Positions 39,200 to 47,857 of a DNA stretch of 64,000 bases are shown here, in pieces. Under the pieces are notes generated by a model. It searched no databases, was not told the origin of the DNA, and saw only the letters and a list, made by a program, of their open reading frames with translations. Both the position numbers and the translations under genes were made by a program. Location: assembly GCF_019469265.1 (NCBI RefSeq), contig NZ_CP048268.1, positions 1,333,501 to 1,397,500 on the forward strand, in the 5' to 3' direction. Position 1 is the stretch's first letter; the number at the start of each line of letters is the position of its first letter. Source of the stretch: Lactobacillus panisapium (GTDB taxonomy: Bacteria > Bacillota > Bacilli > Lactobacillales > Lactobacillaceae).

Positions 39200-40819
39200 T
39201 TAGCGCTTATAAACAATTTTACCATCCGCCATCGTTAAAGTGACTTTAGCAAAGCGAATTTCGTCAGTTGGAACTTTAAATAAATTACGATCAAGGACAA
39301 CAACATCGGCCAATTTGCCCGGTTCTAATGTACCTAAATCTTGTTCAAATGATTCTGCATATGCCGACCATTTGGTGTATGCACGCAAAGCTTCCGCCAA
39401 GGTAACCGCATGCTCTCGGAAATATCCACCCTTGGGCTTTCCTTCAGTTGGTTCACAGCGTGAAACGGCTGCATAAATTGTCCAAATAGGTTTAATCGAA
39501 TAAACTGCCGGAAAATCTGAACCAAAGGCCAAGTGGGCCTTTGCATCTAAAATTTCCCGATAAGGCCAAGCACGTGAAAGCCGCTGTTGTCCAATACAAG
39601 GTAAATAACCCCCACTCATGTAATCACCGATGCAATGTTGCGGTTGGACAGCACACATCACATTTAATTTTTGGAGGCGATTAATATCATCTTTTTTAAT
39701 AGTATCGATGTGCTCTAAGGAATTATGCAAGGTAAGCTTTCCCAATTTAGACTGTGCATTCTCAAATGCATTTAGAGCCATTGTGCTGGCTTTGTCACCA
39801 ATAGTATGAATCTTAACCGGATAACCCTTCTTTTGTGCATCTAAAACATATTGGTTTAGCTGGACTTGGGTTAAAGAAGTATCGCCAAAAACTCCTGGAT
39901 CATTGTCATATTCTTTACTTAATAAGGCTGTATGTGCCTCAATTACACCATCTAAAACTTGCTTGAGACCAGCAACTCGGTGCTTATCGGTATGATACTT
40001 TTGCTTTAATTTAATAGCTCCCTCCAAGTCGGTCAATGAAGGAAAAGAAGAGATCCTAGTCGTTAGCTCGTTTTCTTGCTCAAGTTCTGCGAAGATTTCG
40101 GGAATATCATGGTTAATTAAGCCAGAGGGATAAACATCGGCAACGGAAGTGATTCCTAATTTACGGAAGTGCTTTAAACACTTCAATAAAGATTGCTTTA
40201 ATGTTGGTACATCTAAAACTGCATCCATCATTGCTTTAGATGCAGGTGGTTCATATAAAATACCATTTAACTCACCATTTTTATCATGCCCATATATTCC
40301 TCCCTGAGGATTTGGCGTATCCTTGGTAATCCCCACTTTTTTCAAGGCGATATCATTACACCAAACTGAGTGCAAATCAAAGGAATTAAGGCAAACGGGT
40401 CTATTGAGATGCAACTTATCAAGTGAATCTTTCGTCGGCATATGAGGATGATCCCAAACTTCTGAATACCAACCGGTTCCATAAATCCACGGATTATGAG
40501 GATGTGATTTAGCAAAATCATTTACCCTCTGAACACATTCCTCTTCACTTTTGCAGTCCATCATCTGAATACAAAAATCTGGATCATTTTGAACTGCTCC
40601 TAGTGATAAATGCAAATGAGAATCATTAAATCCAGGCATAATTAAATGGTCACCACAATTGATAATAGTTGTTTTTTCACCAATATAGCCTGTCATCCGA
40701 TCAACGGGAACAATCTTCATTATGCGATTATTTTTGATTAGTAGACACCCCGTAATTGGTAGGTCATTATTACCAGTAAAAATGGCCGTTCCCTTTAAAA
40801 TATAGTCAGCTTTTTGCAT
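39200..40819 (-). CDS. Amidohydrolase (YtcJ-like, Amidohydro_3)
   Basis: 539 residues; GGGGAG lies upstream of ATGATG at 40822/40819. Metal-dependent hydrolase of the YtcJ/Amidohydro_3 group: metal motif DSHLHLSLG, later HTIGDKAS, SLEHIDT and C-terminal FGSDFPA with the catalytic Asp, ending with LEPGKLADVVVLD. Substrate cannot be read; family members cleave amides, carbamates or formamides. It follows an MFS transporter by 18 bases, so the pair may import and hydrolyse one substrate. No signal peptide, so cytoplasmic. Confidence 0.88.
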   Translation of the reverse strand: MQKADYILKGTAIFTGNNDLPITGCLLIKNNRIMKIVPVDRMTGYIGEKTTIINCGDHLIMPGFNDSHLHLSLGAVQNDPDFCIQMMDCKSEEECVQRVNDFAKSHPHNPWIYGTGWYSEVWDHPHMPTKDSLDKLHLNRPVCLNSFDLHSVWCNDIALKKVGITKDTPNPQGGIYGHDKNGELNGILYEPPASKAMMDAVLDVPTLKQSLLKCLKHFRKLGITSVADVYPSGLINHDIPEIFAELEQENELTTRISSFPSLTDLEGAIKLKQKYHTDKHRVAGLKQVLDGVIEAHTALLSKEYDNDPGVFGDTSLTQVQLNQYVLDAQKKGYPVKIHTIGDKASTMALNAFENAQSKLGKLTLHNSLEHIDTIKKDDINRLQKLNVMCAVQPQHCIGDYMSGGYLPCIGQQRLSRAWPYREILDAKAHLAFGSDFPAVYSIKPIWTIYAAVSRCEPTEGKPKGGYFREHAVTLAEALRAYTKWSAYAESFEQDLGTLEPGKLADVVVLDRNLFKVPTDEIRFAKVTLTMADGKIVYKR

Positions 40820-40837
40820 CATGATTCAATCTCCCCT

Positions 40838-42025
40838 CTATTTTTTAGCTTTTTGACCAATTTCTGGTAACGCTAAAATACAAATAACTGAAAGTCCAAA
40901 TACCAAGGATTCTATTCCTAAATTTTTAGCATAGTCATTGCCCGCAATCTTGGAGACAAGAATGGGAATAATATAGGAAATTAACATTGAGACTGTTCCA
41001 ACAATGCCTCCAGCACTACCTGCGTATTTTTCACCAATCTCTGGAAATTGGATTGGCATTGCTTGAACAATTGGTCCACTAATAGCTGTAAAGAAGCCAT
41101 TAATTACTAGCATTGCCCATAAGAAAAAACCTGCTGGTGTATACCAAGTAAAGTACATAACAATTGCTCCAATCAGCGTTGTTACGGTTAAAAACATTTT
41201 GTAGCGACCAAGCTTATTGCACCAAGCTGGACCAATTAAAGAGCCAAAGAAACTACCGACGGTTACAACCGCTGACATCACGCCAGCAGTTTTGTTAGTA
41301 ATTCCTTGTCCCAATGTGAGAGCTTGCGGCAAAAAACCAGCATAAGCAGTTGTTGAAGCAATTCCTAATCCAGCACAAATCGAAACAATCCATGTGTTCT
41401 TACTCTTAATTGCCACTTTAAGATATTTAGCGGTTGGTTCAGCAGGAGGCAAAGACTCTCCTTTCGGAGTATCCCGAACAAACATCATCCAGCAAATGGT
41501 AAGTATTAACAAAGAAACTGACGAAAATAGATAAGCAGCATTAACTGACGGAAACCATGAACTTGTTATCTGTGCGAGCGTAATTCCAAGACAGGAAGCA
41601 GCGTAAAACACTCCCATAGCTGAATCAGTATCCTGCTTAAACCATGTCCCAAGAACTTTAATCAAATTTGCATTTAATAGTGAAATGAAAATTCCGCATA
41701 AAAGCAACATAATCATCATCATCCAGAAATTAGCTGCAATAAATCGACCAAAAGCGCCAATTACGGATAATACACATCCCACAGAAATTACCTTTTTCGA
41801 TCCAAATTTATCTCCTAAAGATCCTGCAGGAATACTGAGGACAACAGCAACCAACATTGGAGCCATTAACAAGCTTGAAAATTCTGCCGTAGTAATATGA
41901 AGTTGCGGCATTATTTCAGTCGCTAGAGCTGAAACCTGAAATTGAATATAGTTTGCAATAAAACATAACAAACTAACGATAGTAAGAATTACCCATCGAT
42001 AGCTTGGTAATTTTTCTTTTGCCAT
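40838..42025 (-). CDS. MFS transporter
   Basis: 395 residues, ATG with AAAGGAG upstream. Twelve hydrophobic helices; MFS signature GDKFGSKKVI between helices 2 and 3 and the central charged loop. Resembles nitrate/cyanate/CP-type uptake facilitators rather than drug pumps, but substrate is unknown. Probably one transcript with the amidohydrolase gene downstream, and under control of the upstream membrane LuxR regulator. Confidence 0.87.
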   Translation of the reverse strand: MAKEKLPSYRWVILTIVSLLCFIANYIQFQVSALATEIMPQLHITTAEFSSLLMAPMLVAVVLSIPAGSLGDKFGSKKVISVGCVLSVIGAFGRFIAANFWMMMIMLLLCGIFISLLNANLIKVLGTWFKQDTDSAMGVFYAASCLGITLAQITSSWFPSVNAAYLFSSVSLLILTICWMMFVRDTPKGESLPPAEPTAKYLKVAIKSKNTWIVSICAGLGIASTTAYAGFLPQALTLGQGITNKTAGVMSAVVTVGSFFGSLIGPAWCNKLGRYKMFLTVTTLIGAIVMYFTWYTPAGFFLWAMLVINGFFTAISGPIVQAMPIQFPEIGEKYAGSAGGIVGTVSMLISYIIPILVSKIAGNDYAKNLGIESLVFGLSVICILALPEIGQKAKK

Positions 42026-42120
42026 AGTTTTTCTCCTTTTCTATTAAATCCACTTACGGAAAGTGAATTATCTTTTCGGAAAGCTATTTAAACTGCAAGC
42101 AAGAAACTTAACAATCAACT

Positions 42121-42162
42121 TTGGTGACATTTTGGGTAAAATATAACCTTAGTTTGGGTGAC
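42121..42162 (+). promoter_or_regulatory. Three phased TTGG(G)TGA-type repeats upstream of the MFS gene
   Basis: TTGGTGAC (42121), TTGGGTAA (42132) and TTGGGTGAC (42154) start 11 and 22 bases apart, on one helix face. The last is inside the inverted repeat TTAGT-N7-ACTAA. Two CGGAAAG copies (42057 and 42077) lie nearer the gene. Candidate site for the LuxR-type regulator next door. Confidence 0.45.
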
Positions 42163-42183
42163 TAAACTATCGTGATAGAAGTT

Positions 42184-42222
42184 AAAAAAAGACCTTCAAA
42201 GTAATACTTTGAAGGTCTTTTC
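42184..42222 (-). terminator. Terminator of luxR-type gene
   Basis: AAAGACCTTCAAAGT/ACTTTGAAGGTCTTT stem with T runs; ends the regulator transcript before the MFS promoter. Confidence 0.8.
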
Positions 42223-42226
42223 CTGA

Positions 42227-43228
42227 TTATTTTCCTTGATATTCCATAAAAATATGCATTAACTGACTTCGTCGATCAACCTCTAATTTTTTATAAATAC
42301 TGTAAATATGTGATTTAACTGTTCCGACTGAAATAAAAAGTTCATCTGCTATTTCCTGATTTTTCTTTCCTTTTAAGACTAATCGCAAAATTTCCGATTC
42401 TCGTTTAGTCATTTTATAATATTTACAAAAATCAATAACTTGGTTCTCTTCATTAGCATTTTCCTTTTCATGAATCATTGCCTGATATTGGTTCATTTTT
42501 TGCTGAACAAGGTTTTCTAATTGATTCTTATTAGCTATTTCTTCCTCTTTTTTAGCAAACCAAATGATTAATAAGGAAATGATAATTGAAAATAAATCTT
42601 CATTAAAACCAATAATTTTCATGTAAGACAACAATTCACTAAAGGCTGGGATGTCCAATCCATGAATAATAAAAAAGACCACTCCTTCAATTACTGAAAG
42701 AATCATCAGAACAGCAGTTAATCCTACCGCTTTATCATAATTCTGTTTATAATGGATGGCTCTGTTTAATTTTTTAGAATAAATGGCATAAATTAGGCAC
42801 AAAAATAAGATTCCGGTATCTTGCACACTTCTTTGCAAAATAGACGTATCAAAATTATTGTAAAAGCCTAAAACTGCCACCATGTCTACTAACGTAACAC
42901 CAATAATTGGTAGATAAAAGAAAAAGCGCGGTTTTTGCAAGAGCATGCTAGACATTAACTTGACATAACAGCAACCACCAATTAAATAAATAAGAATCCT
43001 AATTAAGCAGTAGGCTCGATTATTAATCTGTAGCCATGAATTACTCATTTTTAATATATCAAATGAAAAAGCGGTCGTACTATCAATAATTAGAATGACG
43101 TATAGCAAGACTGCATAATAAAAAAAGTTGTTTCCGGTAGCTTTATATGCGTAACCAGCAACATTAATAACCCATAGATATAAAATGATAAACAAAATGT
43201 TATAAATATAGACAAATATTTCTTGCAA
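42227..43228 (-). CDS. Membrane-anchored LuxR-family regulator
   Basis: About 333 residues; start probably TTG at 43228 (LQEIFVYIYN) with AGGGGTGA just upstream, while TTG at 43252 lacks a site. Seven or so membrane helices fill residues 1-235, followed by a coiled-coil linker (IANKNQLENLVQQKMNQYQ) and a C-terminal LuxR HTH (MTKRESEILRLVLKGKKNQEIADELFIS-type core). It is a one-component sensor-regulator, likely sensing a ligand at the membrane and controlling the adjacent MFS-amidohydrolase pair. This architecture occurs in Lactobacillus and Eggerthella. Confidence 0.85.
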   Translation of the reverse strand: MQEIFVYIYNILFIILYLWVINVAGYAYKATGNNFFYYAVLLYVILIIDSTTAFSFDILKMSNSWLQINNRAYCLIRILIYLIGGCCYVKLMSSMLLQKPRFFFYLPIIGVTLVDMVAVLGFYNNFDTSILQRSVQDTGILFLCLIYAIYSKKLNRAIHYKQNYDKAVGLTAVLMILSVIEGVVFFIIHGLDIPAFSELLSYMKIIGFNEDLFSIIISLLIIWFAKKEEEIANKNQLENLVQQKMNQYQAMIHEKENANEENQVIDFCKYYKMTKRESEILRLVLKGKKNQEIADELFISVGTVKSHIYSIYKKLEVDRRSQLMHIFMEYQGK

Positions 43229-43430
43229 GTAACTCACCCCTAGATTCTGCAAATAAAATATAATAAAGATACTTGAATCATGTAAAAGTATATGAGTTCA
43301 TCATAATCCTTTTTAGCAAGTTATTTTTCGTTATAATCAAACTATTTTTTCAATTGTACTTTCCTAAAAGTTTAAATTATTAAATACTGCTATAATTACA
43401 GATGACTTAACAAGAAAGGAAAACTAAGAA

Positions 43431-43787
43431 ATGATAAAGTTTTATGGTTACAAGCGTTGTTCAACTTCTAGAAGCGCACAAAAATGGCTTAAAGACCACG
43501 ATGTAGACTTTGAACTACAAGACTTAGTCGAAGAACCACCAAAAAAAGAGGATTTGGTTAAATGGATGAGTGAGCACCAAGACCGCGGCTTAAAGTATTT
43601 CTTTAATACCCATGGTCAAGACTACCGCAAACTTCATCTTAAGGATAAAGTTGACCAAATGACAATTGATGAAGCGGCAGAGCTAATGTCCCAAAATGGT
43701 AAACTGATCAAAAGACCATTAGTTGTGGATGGTAAAAAATTAACTTGTGGTTTTAACGAGGAGCTATACCAAAATACTTGGTTATAG
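43431..43787 (+). CDS. ArsC/Spx-family protein
   Basis: 118 residues, AGGAAA upstream of ATG. Thioredoxin-like ArsC/Spx fold; active-site region GYKRCSTSRSA has CxxS rather than CxxC, as in YffB-like members and unlike redox Spx. C-terminal IKRPLVVDGKKLTCGFNEE is the family RP motif. A true arsenate reductase is doubtful; a regulator or thiol-oxidoreductase of the YffB group fits better. Confidence 0.85.
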   Translation: MIKFYGYKRCSTSRSAQKWLKDHDVDFELQDLVEEPPKKEDLVKWMSEHQDRGLKYFFNTHGQDYRKLHLKDKVDQMTIDEAAELMSQNGKLIKRPLVVDGKKLTCGFNEELYQNTWL

Positions 43788-43797
43788 TTTTTAGCCC

Positions 43798-43825
43798 AAA
43801 CGAGTCTAACGACTCGTTTTTTACT
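43798..43825 (+). terminator. Terminator of the ArsC/Spx-like gene
   Basis: AAACGAGTC-TAAC-GACTCGTTTTTTA hairpin with T run. Confidence 0.85.
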
Positions 43826-43888
43826 TTAGACCAACTTTCTTATTTTAATCATAACAGGTAAAATAAGTAGTTAAAAAAGGAGCTTAGC

Positions 43889-46291
43889 ATGAAATACAAT
43901 CAATATGCCTACGTTGAAACTGACTTTAATACTCAGGTTAAAGAACTAATTAATATCAAATTCTTACCTAGCAACTATCAAACTCTATCATTTACGGATC
44001 TTTTAAAAGTAATGTCTGAAAACGCCATAGCTGAAGTTGCTCCAGATGCTGAAGATGCACGTCAAGCAAAACTAACCGAATTTGCTGTTTCTTCCGAGCA
44101 AACTTTAGCGGATTTCTTAGCGCAGCAGCCTGAACAAGAAACTGCCACGCAGTTTTATAATGTTGCTTTGCAGCTTTTGGGCTATCATGTTCATTATGAT
44201 TATGACTTAGATGATCCCCTGAAATTGATGAAAAAGCAGGCACTGCCGTTTTTAACTAAGTTTGAAAACAAGGATGATTTGATTCAAGGTTTTTACCGCC
44301 TACTTAATACTCGTGCCAAAAATGGTCAATTACTAATTGACGTCATGGCAGGCAAAGGTTACTTTTATAACCGGCGTCAGCTATTTGACAGTAATAAGTT
44401 TGTTTTCTTAAATGGTAAAAGCCTGCCAGTTTTTGCCACTAGTAAAGTAATCAGAGAAGTTGTTTACGTTGAAAGCGACTTAGATACTAATAATGATGGG
44501 CACTCAGACCTTCTCCAAGTTACTATTTTTAGACCATTTGAGAGCCAGAAAATGCCGGTACCGGCATTGTATACAGCCAGTCCGTATTTTGGCGGTATCA
44601 TTGCTAATGAAAAGCGTAACCACAATGTCGACGAGAATTTAAGCGATGCTACTGAATGGACTAATCCGCAATATGTACCTTCTAATCAGGTAACTGCCAA
44701 AAAACCAACGGGTACAAATTCACCTGCCAATCAGGCGATTGAAAATGCCGTAGGTAAATCATCTTACGGTCTTAATGAGTACATGTTAGCCCGCGGGTTT
44801 GCCAGTGTTTTTGCCGGTGCAATCGGTACACGCGGAAGTGATGGCTTGCGCATCACGGGAGCACCAGAGGAAACAGAAAGTGCAAAAGAAATTATTGAGT
44901 GGCTTCATGGTGATCGAATTGCCTACACCGATCGCTCACGCAAACACGAAACAACCGCTTTTTGGTGCAACGGCAATATCGGCATGACTGGTCGTTCTTA
45001 TTTAGGAACTTTGCAAATTGCAATTGCAACCACTGGTGTTGCCGGTTTAAAGACCGTGGTTTCTGAAGCAGCCATTTCGTCTTGGTACGACTATTATCGT
45101 GAGCACGGCTTAGTCATTGCCCCGGAAGATTGTCAGGGAGAAGATCTTGATTTACTCGCTGAAACTTGCCAGTCAAATCTTTGGGATGCAGGTGATTATC
45201 TCAAGATTAAGCCCAAGTATGACGCGATGCAAAAAGATTTATTGACAAAAAGCGATCGAACAACGGGACAGTATTCAGATTTCTGGGAAAAGAGAAATTA
45301 CCGGCATCAGACAGATGGCATTAAGTGTTCTTGGATTAGCGTTCACGGTTTGAATGATTGGAATGTTAAACCTAAAAATGTCTATAAGATTTGGCAAAAG
45401 GTTAAGAACTTGCCAATTAAACAGCACCTCTTTTTGCATCAGGGACCACATTACAACATGAACAACCTAGTTTCAATTGACTTCACTGATTTGATGAACT
45501 TATGGTTTGTCCATGAATTACTTGAAATTGACAATCATGCCTACGAGCAATGGCCAACCGTAATGATTCAGGATAACCTAGAAGCAGATAACTGGCATGA
45601 AGAAGCTGATTGGAGCAACGATCTTGGGCAAAAGACGGTTTACTATCCGACTGATGACAGCGAATTGCAAAAGGATGGCAACGGCAAACAGCACCTAAGT
45701 TTTACTGACCTTGGCGGCAAAGAATTTAAGAAAGCTAAAATTACGGAAAGTGACTGGCAGTACAAATTTATTTGCGGTGATGAAAAATGGGCTAAACCAA
45801 GTTTGCGGTTTACCACTGACGAGTTCATCCATCCCGTAACTATTGCTGGTCGACCTCAAGTCAAGGTTCGTGTATCTTCAAGTCTTAATAAAGGCCAACT
45901 TTCCGTCGCATTAGTAGAACTGGGTGACCGTAAACGCTTGACTCCTACCCCTAAATTCATCATGCCTGGCGGACAAGAGCTAGGCTTTCGGTTTGGTCAA
46001 GATACATTACAAGAATTCCAACCTGATAAGCTGACACATGCTAAGTTAATTACGAAAGCTCACATGAATTTACAAAATTATGCCGATTTAAAACGGCCTG
46101 CCGCTATTAAACCAGGAGAATTCTATGATCTGACTTTTATGCTGCAACCAACATATTACCGGATTCCGGTTGGCAGCAAGCTCTGTCTGATTATTTATTC
46201 AACTGATCAAGGAATGACTAAGAGACCACTAGAAGAAACTACCTATACAATTGACTTAGCTGGAACTGAAATCAATTTTAGTCAAAAATAG
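43889..46291 (+). CDS. pepX: X-prolyl dipeptidyl aminopeptidase PepX
   Basis: 800 residues, AAGGAG seven bases upstream of ATG. Serine peptidase of family S15 that releases X-Pro dipeptides from casein peptides; cytoplasmic, no signal peptide. N-terminal helical domain (~1-150), alpha/beta hydrolase core with the nucleophile in GMTGRSYLG (~369), His in [10 protein letters not shown], and a C-terminal jelly-roll domain. Length equals that of Lactobacillus PepX. Its terminator is split by the IS element downstream. Confidence 0.94.
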   Translation: MKYNQYAYVETDFNTQVKELINIKFLPSNYQTLSFTDLLKVMSENAIAEVAPDAEDARQAKLTEFAVSSEQTLADFLAQQPEQETATQFYNVALQLLGYHVHYDYDLDDPLKLMKKQALPFLTKFENKDDLIQGFYRLLNTRAKNGQLLIDVMAGKGYFYNRRQLFDSNKFVFLNGKSLPVFATSKVIREVVYVESDLDTNNDGHSDLLQVTIFRPFESQKMPVPALYTASPYFGGIIANEKRNHNVDENLSDATEWTNPQYVPSNQVTAKKPTGTNSPANQAIENAVGKSSYGLNEYMLARGFASVFAGAIGTRGSDGLRITGAPEETESAKEIIEWLHGDRIAYTDRSRKHETTAFWCNGNIGMTGRSYLGTLQIAIATTGVAGLKTVVSEAAISSWYDYYREHGLVIAPEDCQGEDLDLLAETCQSNLWDAGDYLKIKPKYDAMQKDLLTKSDRTTGQYSDFWEKRNYRHQTDGIKCSWISVHGLNDWNVKPKNVYKIWQKVKNLPIKQHLFLHQGPHYNMNNLVSIDFTDLMNLWFVHELLEIDNHAYEQWPTVMIQDNLEADNWHEEADWSNDLGQKTVYYPTDDSELQKDGNGKQHLSFTDLGGKEFKKAKITESDWQYKFICGDEKWAKPSLRFTTDEFIHPVTIAGRPQVKVRVSSSLNKGQLSVALVELGDRKRLTPTPKFIMPGGQELGFRFGQDTLQEFQPDKLTHAKLITKAHMNLQNYADLKRPAAIKPGEFYDLTFMLQPTYYRIPVGSKLCLIIYSTDQGMTKRPLEETTYTIDLAGTEINFSQK

Positions 46292-46325
46292 GAATTAGAT
46301 TTAAGAAATAAATTTTGCACTAAAA

Positions 46326-46344
46326 AAGAGCTAGATCTTAATCT
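46326..46344. terminator. Left half of the pepX/carB terminator, split by the IS
   Basis: AAAAAGAGCTAGATCTTA is the 5' arm; the 3' arm CTAGTTCTTTTTT resumes at 47808. Rejoined without the IS and one target copy, the two form a 15-bp hairpin with loop CTTA and T runs on both strands, a bidirectional terminator between convergent genes. Confidence 0.7.
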
Positions 46345-46369
46345 TGATATGAACCCCGAAGTTAGGACA
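46345..46369 (+). repeat. IS left inverted repeat
   Basis: TGATATGAACCCC...TTAGGACA, mirror of 47782-47806. Confidence 0.85.
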
Positions 46370-46386
46370 ACTTCGAGGTTTTTATT

Positions 46387-47769
46387 ATGGCTAAATTATC
46401 CAAACAAGATAAAATTGAAATCTTCAATCTTTGGCGGAATTATAACATTAGACCTAGTGAATTGGGTCGACGTTATGGCATTAATCCTGCTAACATTAAG
46501 TATTTGCTTGCTCTTATTCAACGTCACGGCCTAGCTATTTTAGACCAGCCCTATACTGAATATTCACTTGAGTTTAAAAAGCAGGCTATTATACGAGTAC
46601 TAGTCAAGCATGAACCAGCTTATCAGGTGGCAATTGATCTTGGCCTAAAAAGTAACGGTATGCTAGCTAATTGGCTTCGCAGCTATCGTGAAAACGGGTA
46701 TAATGTCGTTATCAAACAGAAAGGACGATTGCCCCATGCCCAAACAAGATCCAGAAATCAAACGTCTGAAGCAAGAAAACGAGCACTTACGCCAGCAGAA
46801 CTTGAAGCTGACCATCGAGAACGAATTTATAAAAAAATTGACCGCCTTAGTCGACCAGCGGACCAAGAACCGCAAGCCGCGGAAATAGTCCGGGCAGTTA
46901 CCCAACTGAGGCGTGAACTCAAGGTCAGCGTAACTTTTATTCTTGCGGTTATTAATGCTAATCCCAATCTCCCGCATCTATCCCGCAGTAATTATTACTA
47001 CAATTTGCAGAAAAAGGATAAGGATCGTGGCAACCAGCAGGTGATGGCTGAAATCAAAGCCATTTATGAAGAACACCGACACCGCTATGGCTATCGGCGC
47101 ATTACTCTGGAACTTAGGCGACGTGGTTGGCTAGTCAATCACAAAAAAGTACAACGCTTGATGAACAAGCTGAAACTCTTTGGTATCGTCAGTAAACGCT
47201 GGCATAAGTATAATAGCTATCGCGGCAACCAGGGTCCAATTAAGAACGACTTGATTAAACGTAATTTTAGCGCAGTTTACCCGGAACACAAGTGGTATTC
47301 AGACGTGACCGAGTTCAAACTCAACGGTCAGAAGACCTACCTGTCACCCATTGTTGATGGCTGCACGCAAGAGGTGATTGCCTACTCCATTTCCCGCAGT
47401 CCTAACCTTAAACAGATTATGGACATGCTAAAACAGGCTTGGCGCAAGCATCCAGCATTAAATGGTCTGATTTTTCATACAGATCAAGGCTGGCAGTACC
47501 AGCATCCTAAATTCCAAGCCTGGCTAAAAGACCATGGAATCGAACAGTCTATGTCGCGTAAGGGCAATTCCTTAGATGACGGATTAATGGAAGGGTTCTT
47601 TGGCATACTCAAACGGGAAATGTTCTATGGCTTCGAAACCCAGTTTAAGAATTTAAACGAACTGGAAGAAGCAATCCAAAAATATATCAGTTACTATAAC
47701 CAGCAAAGAATCAAAGTAAAACTAAAAGGACTAAGTCCGCTTGAATATCGGGCATTAGTCCTTAGTTAA
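46387..47769 (+). pseudogene. IS3 transposase with internal frame change (OrfA-OrfB)
   Basis: A 460-codon frame joins OrfA N-terminus (two HTH parts: SKQDKIEIFNLW..., LEFKKQAIIRVLV...) directly to OrfB (rve integrase with D in WYSDVTEF, D in HTDQGWQY and E in MEGFFGILKREM). Residues ~115-160 of this frame are not OrfA-like. The expected leucine zipper (IKRLKQENEHLRQQN...IENEFIKKL) is in the +1 frame at ~46735-46888 and ends at a stop, with A_AAA_AAA slippery site for the normal -1 shift to OrfB. So a one-base gain near 46730 broke OrfA and fused the outer frames. Confidence 0.65.
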
Positions 47770-47781
47770 AATTTATTAAAC

Positions 47782-47806
47782 TGTCCTAATTTTGGGGTTC
47801 ATATCA
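47782..47806 (-). repeat. IS right inverted repeat
   Basis: Reads TGATATGAACCCC...TTAGGACA on the minus strand; partner of 46345-46369. Confidence 0.85.
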
Positions 47807-47857
47807 TCTAGTTCTTTTTTGTTTGGTAAATTAAGTTGTAATTTTATGCTAAACAGC

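Larger units (their letters stand above)
46345..47806 (+). mobile_element. IS3-family insertion sequence (1462 bp)
   Basis: Inverted ends TGATATGAACCCC(G/A)AA(G/A)TTAGGACA at 46345-46369 and 47782-47806 (two mismatches), starting TG and ending CA. Flanking direct repeat TCT (46342-46344 and 47807-47809), the 3-bp duplication expected for IS3 elements. Holds an orfA-orfB type transposase. Inserted between pepX and carB in the shared terminator. Confidence 0.88.

Noticed and set aside
43431-43787. Arsenate reductase
   Set aside because: CxxS site and no ars genes nearby; only a fold-level ArsC/Spx call is justified.
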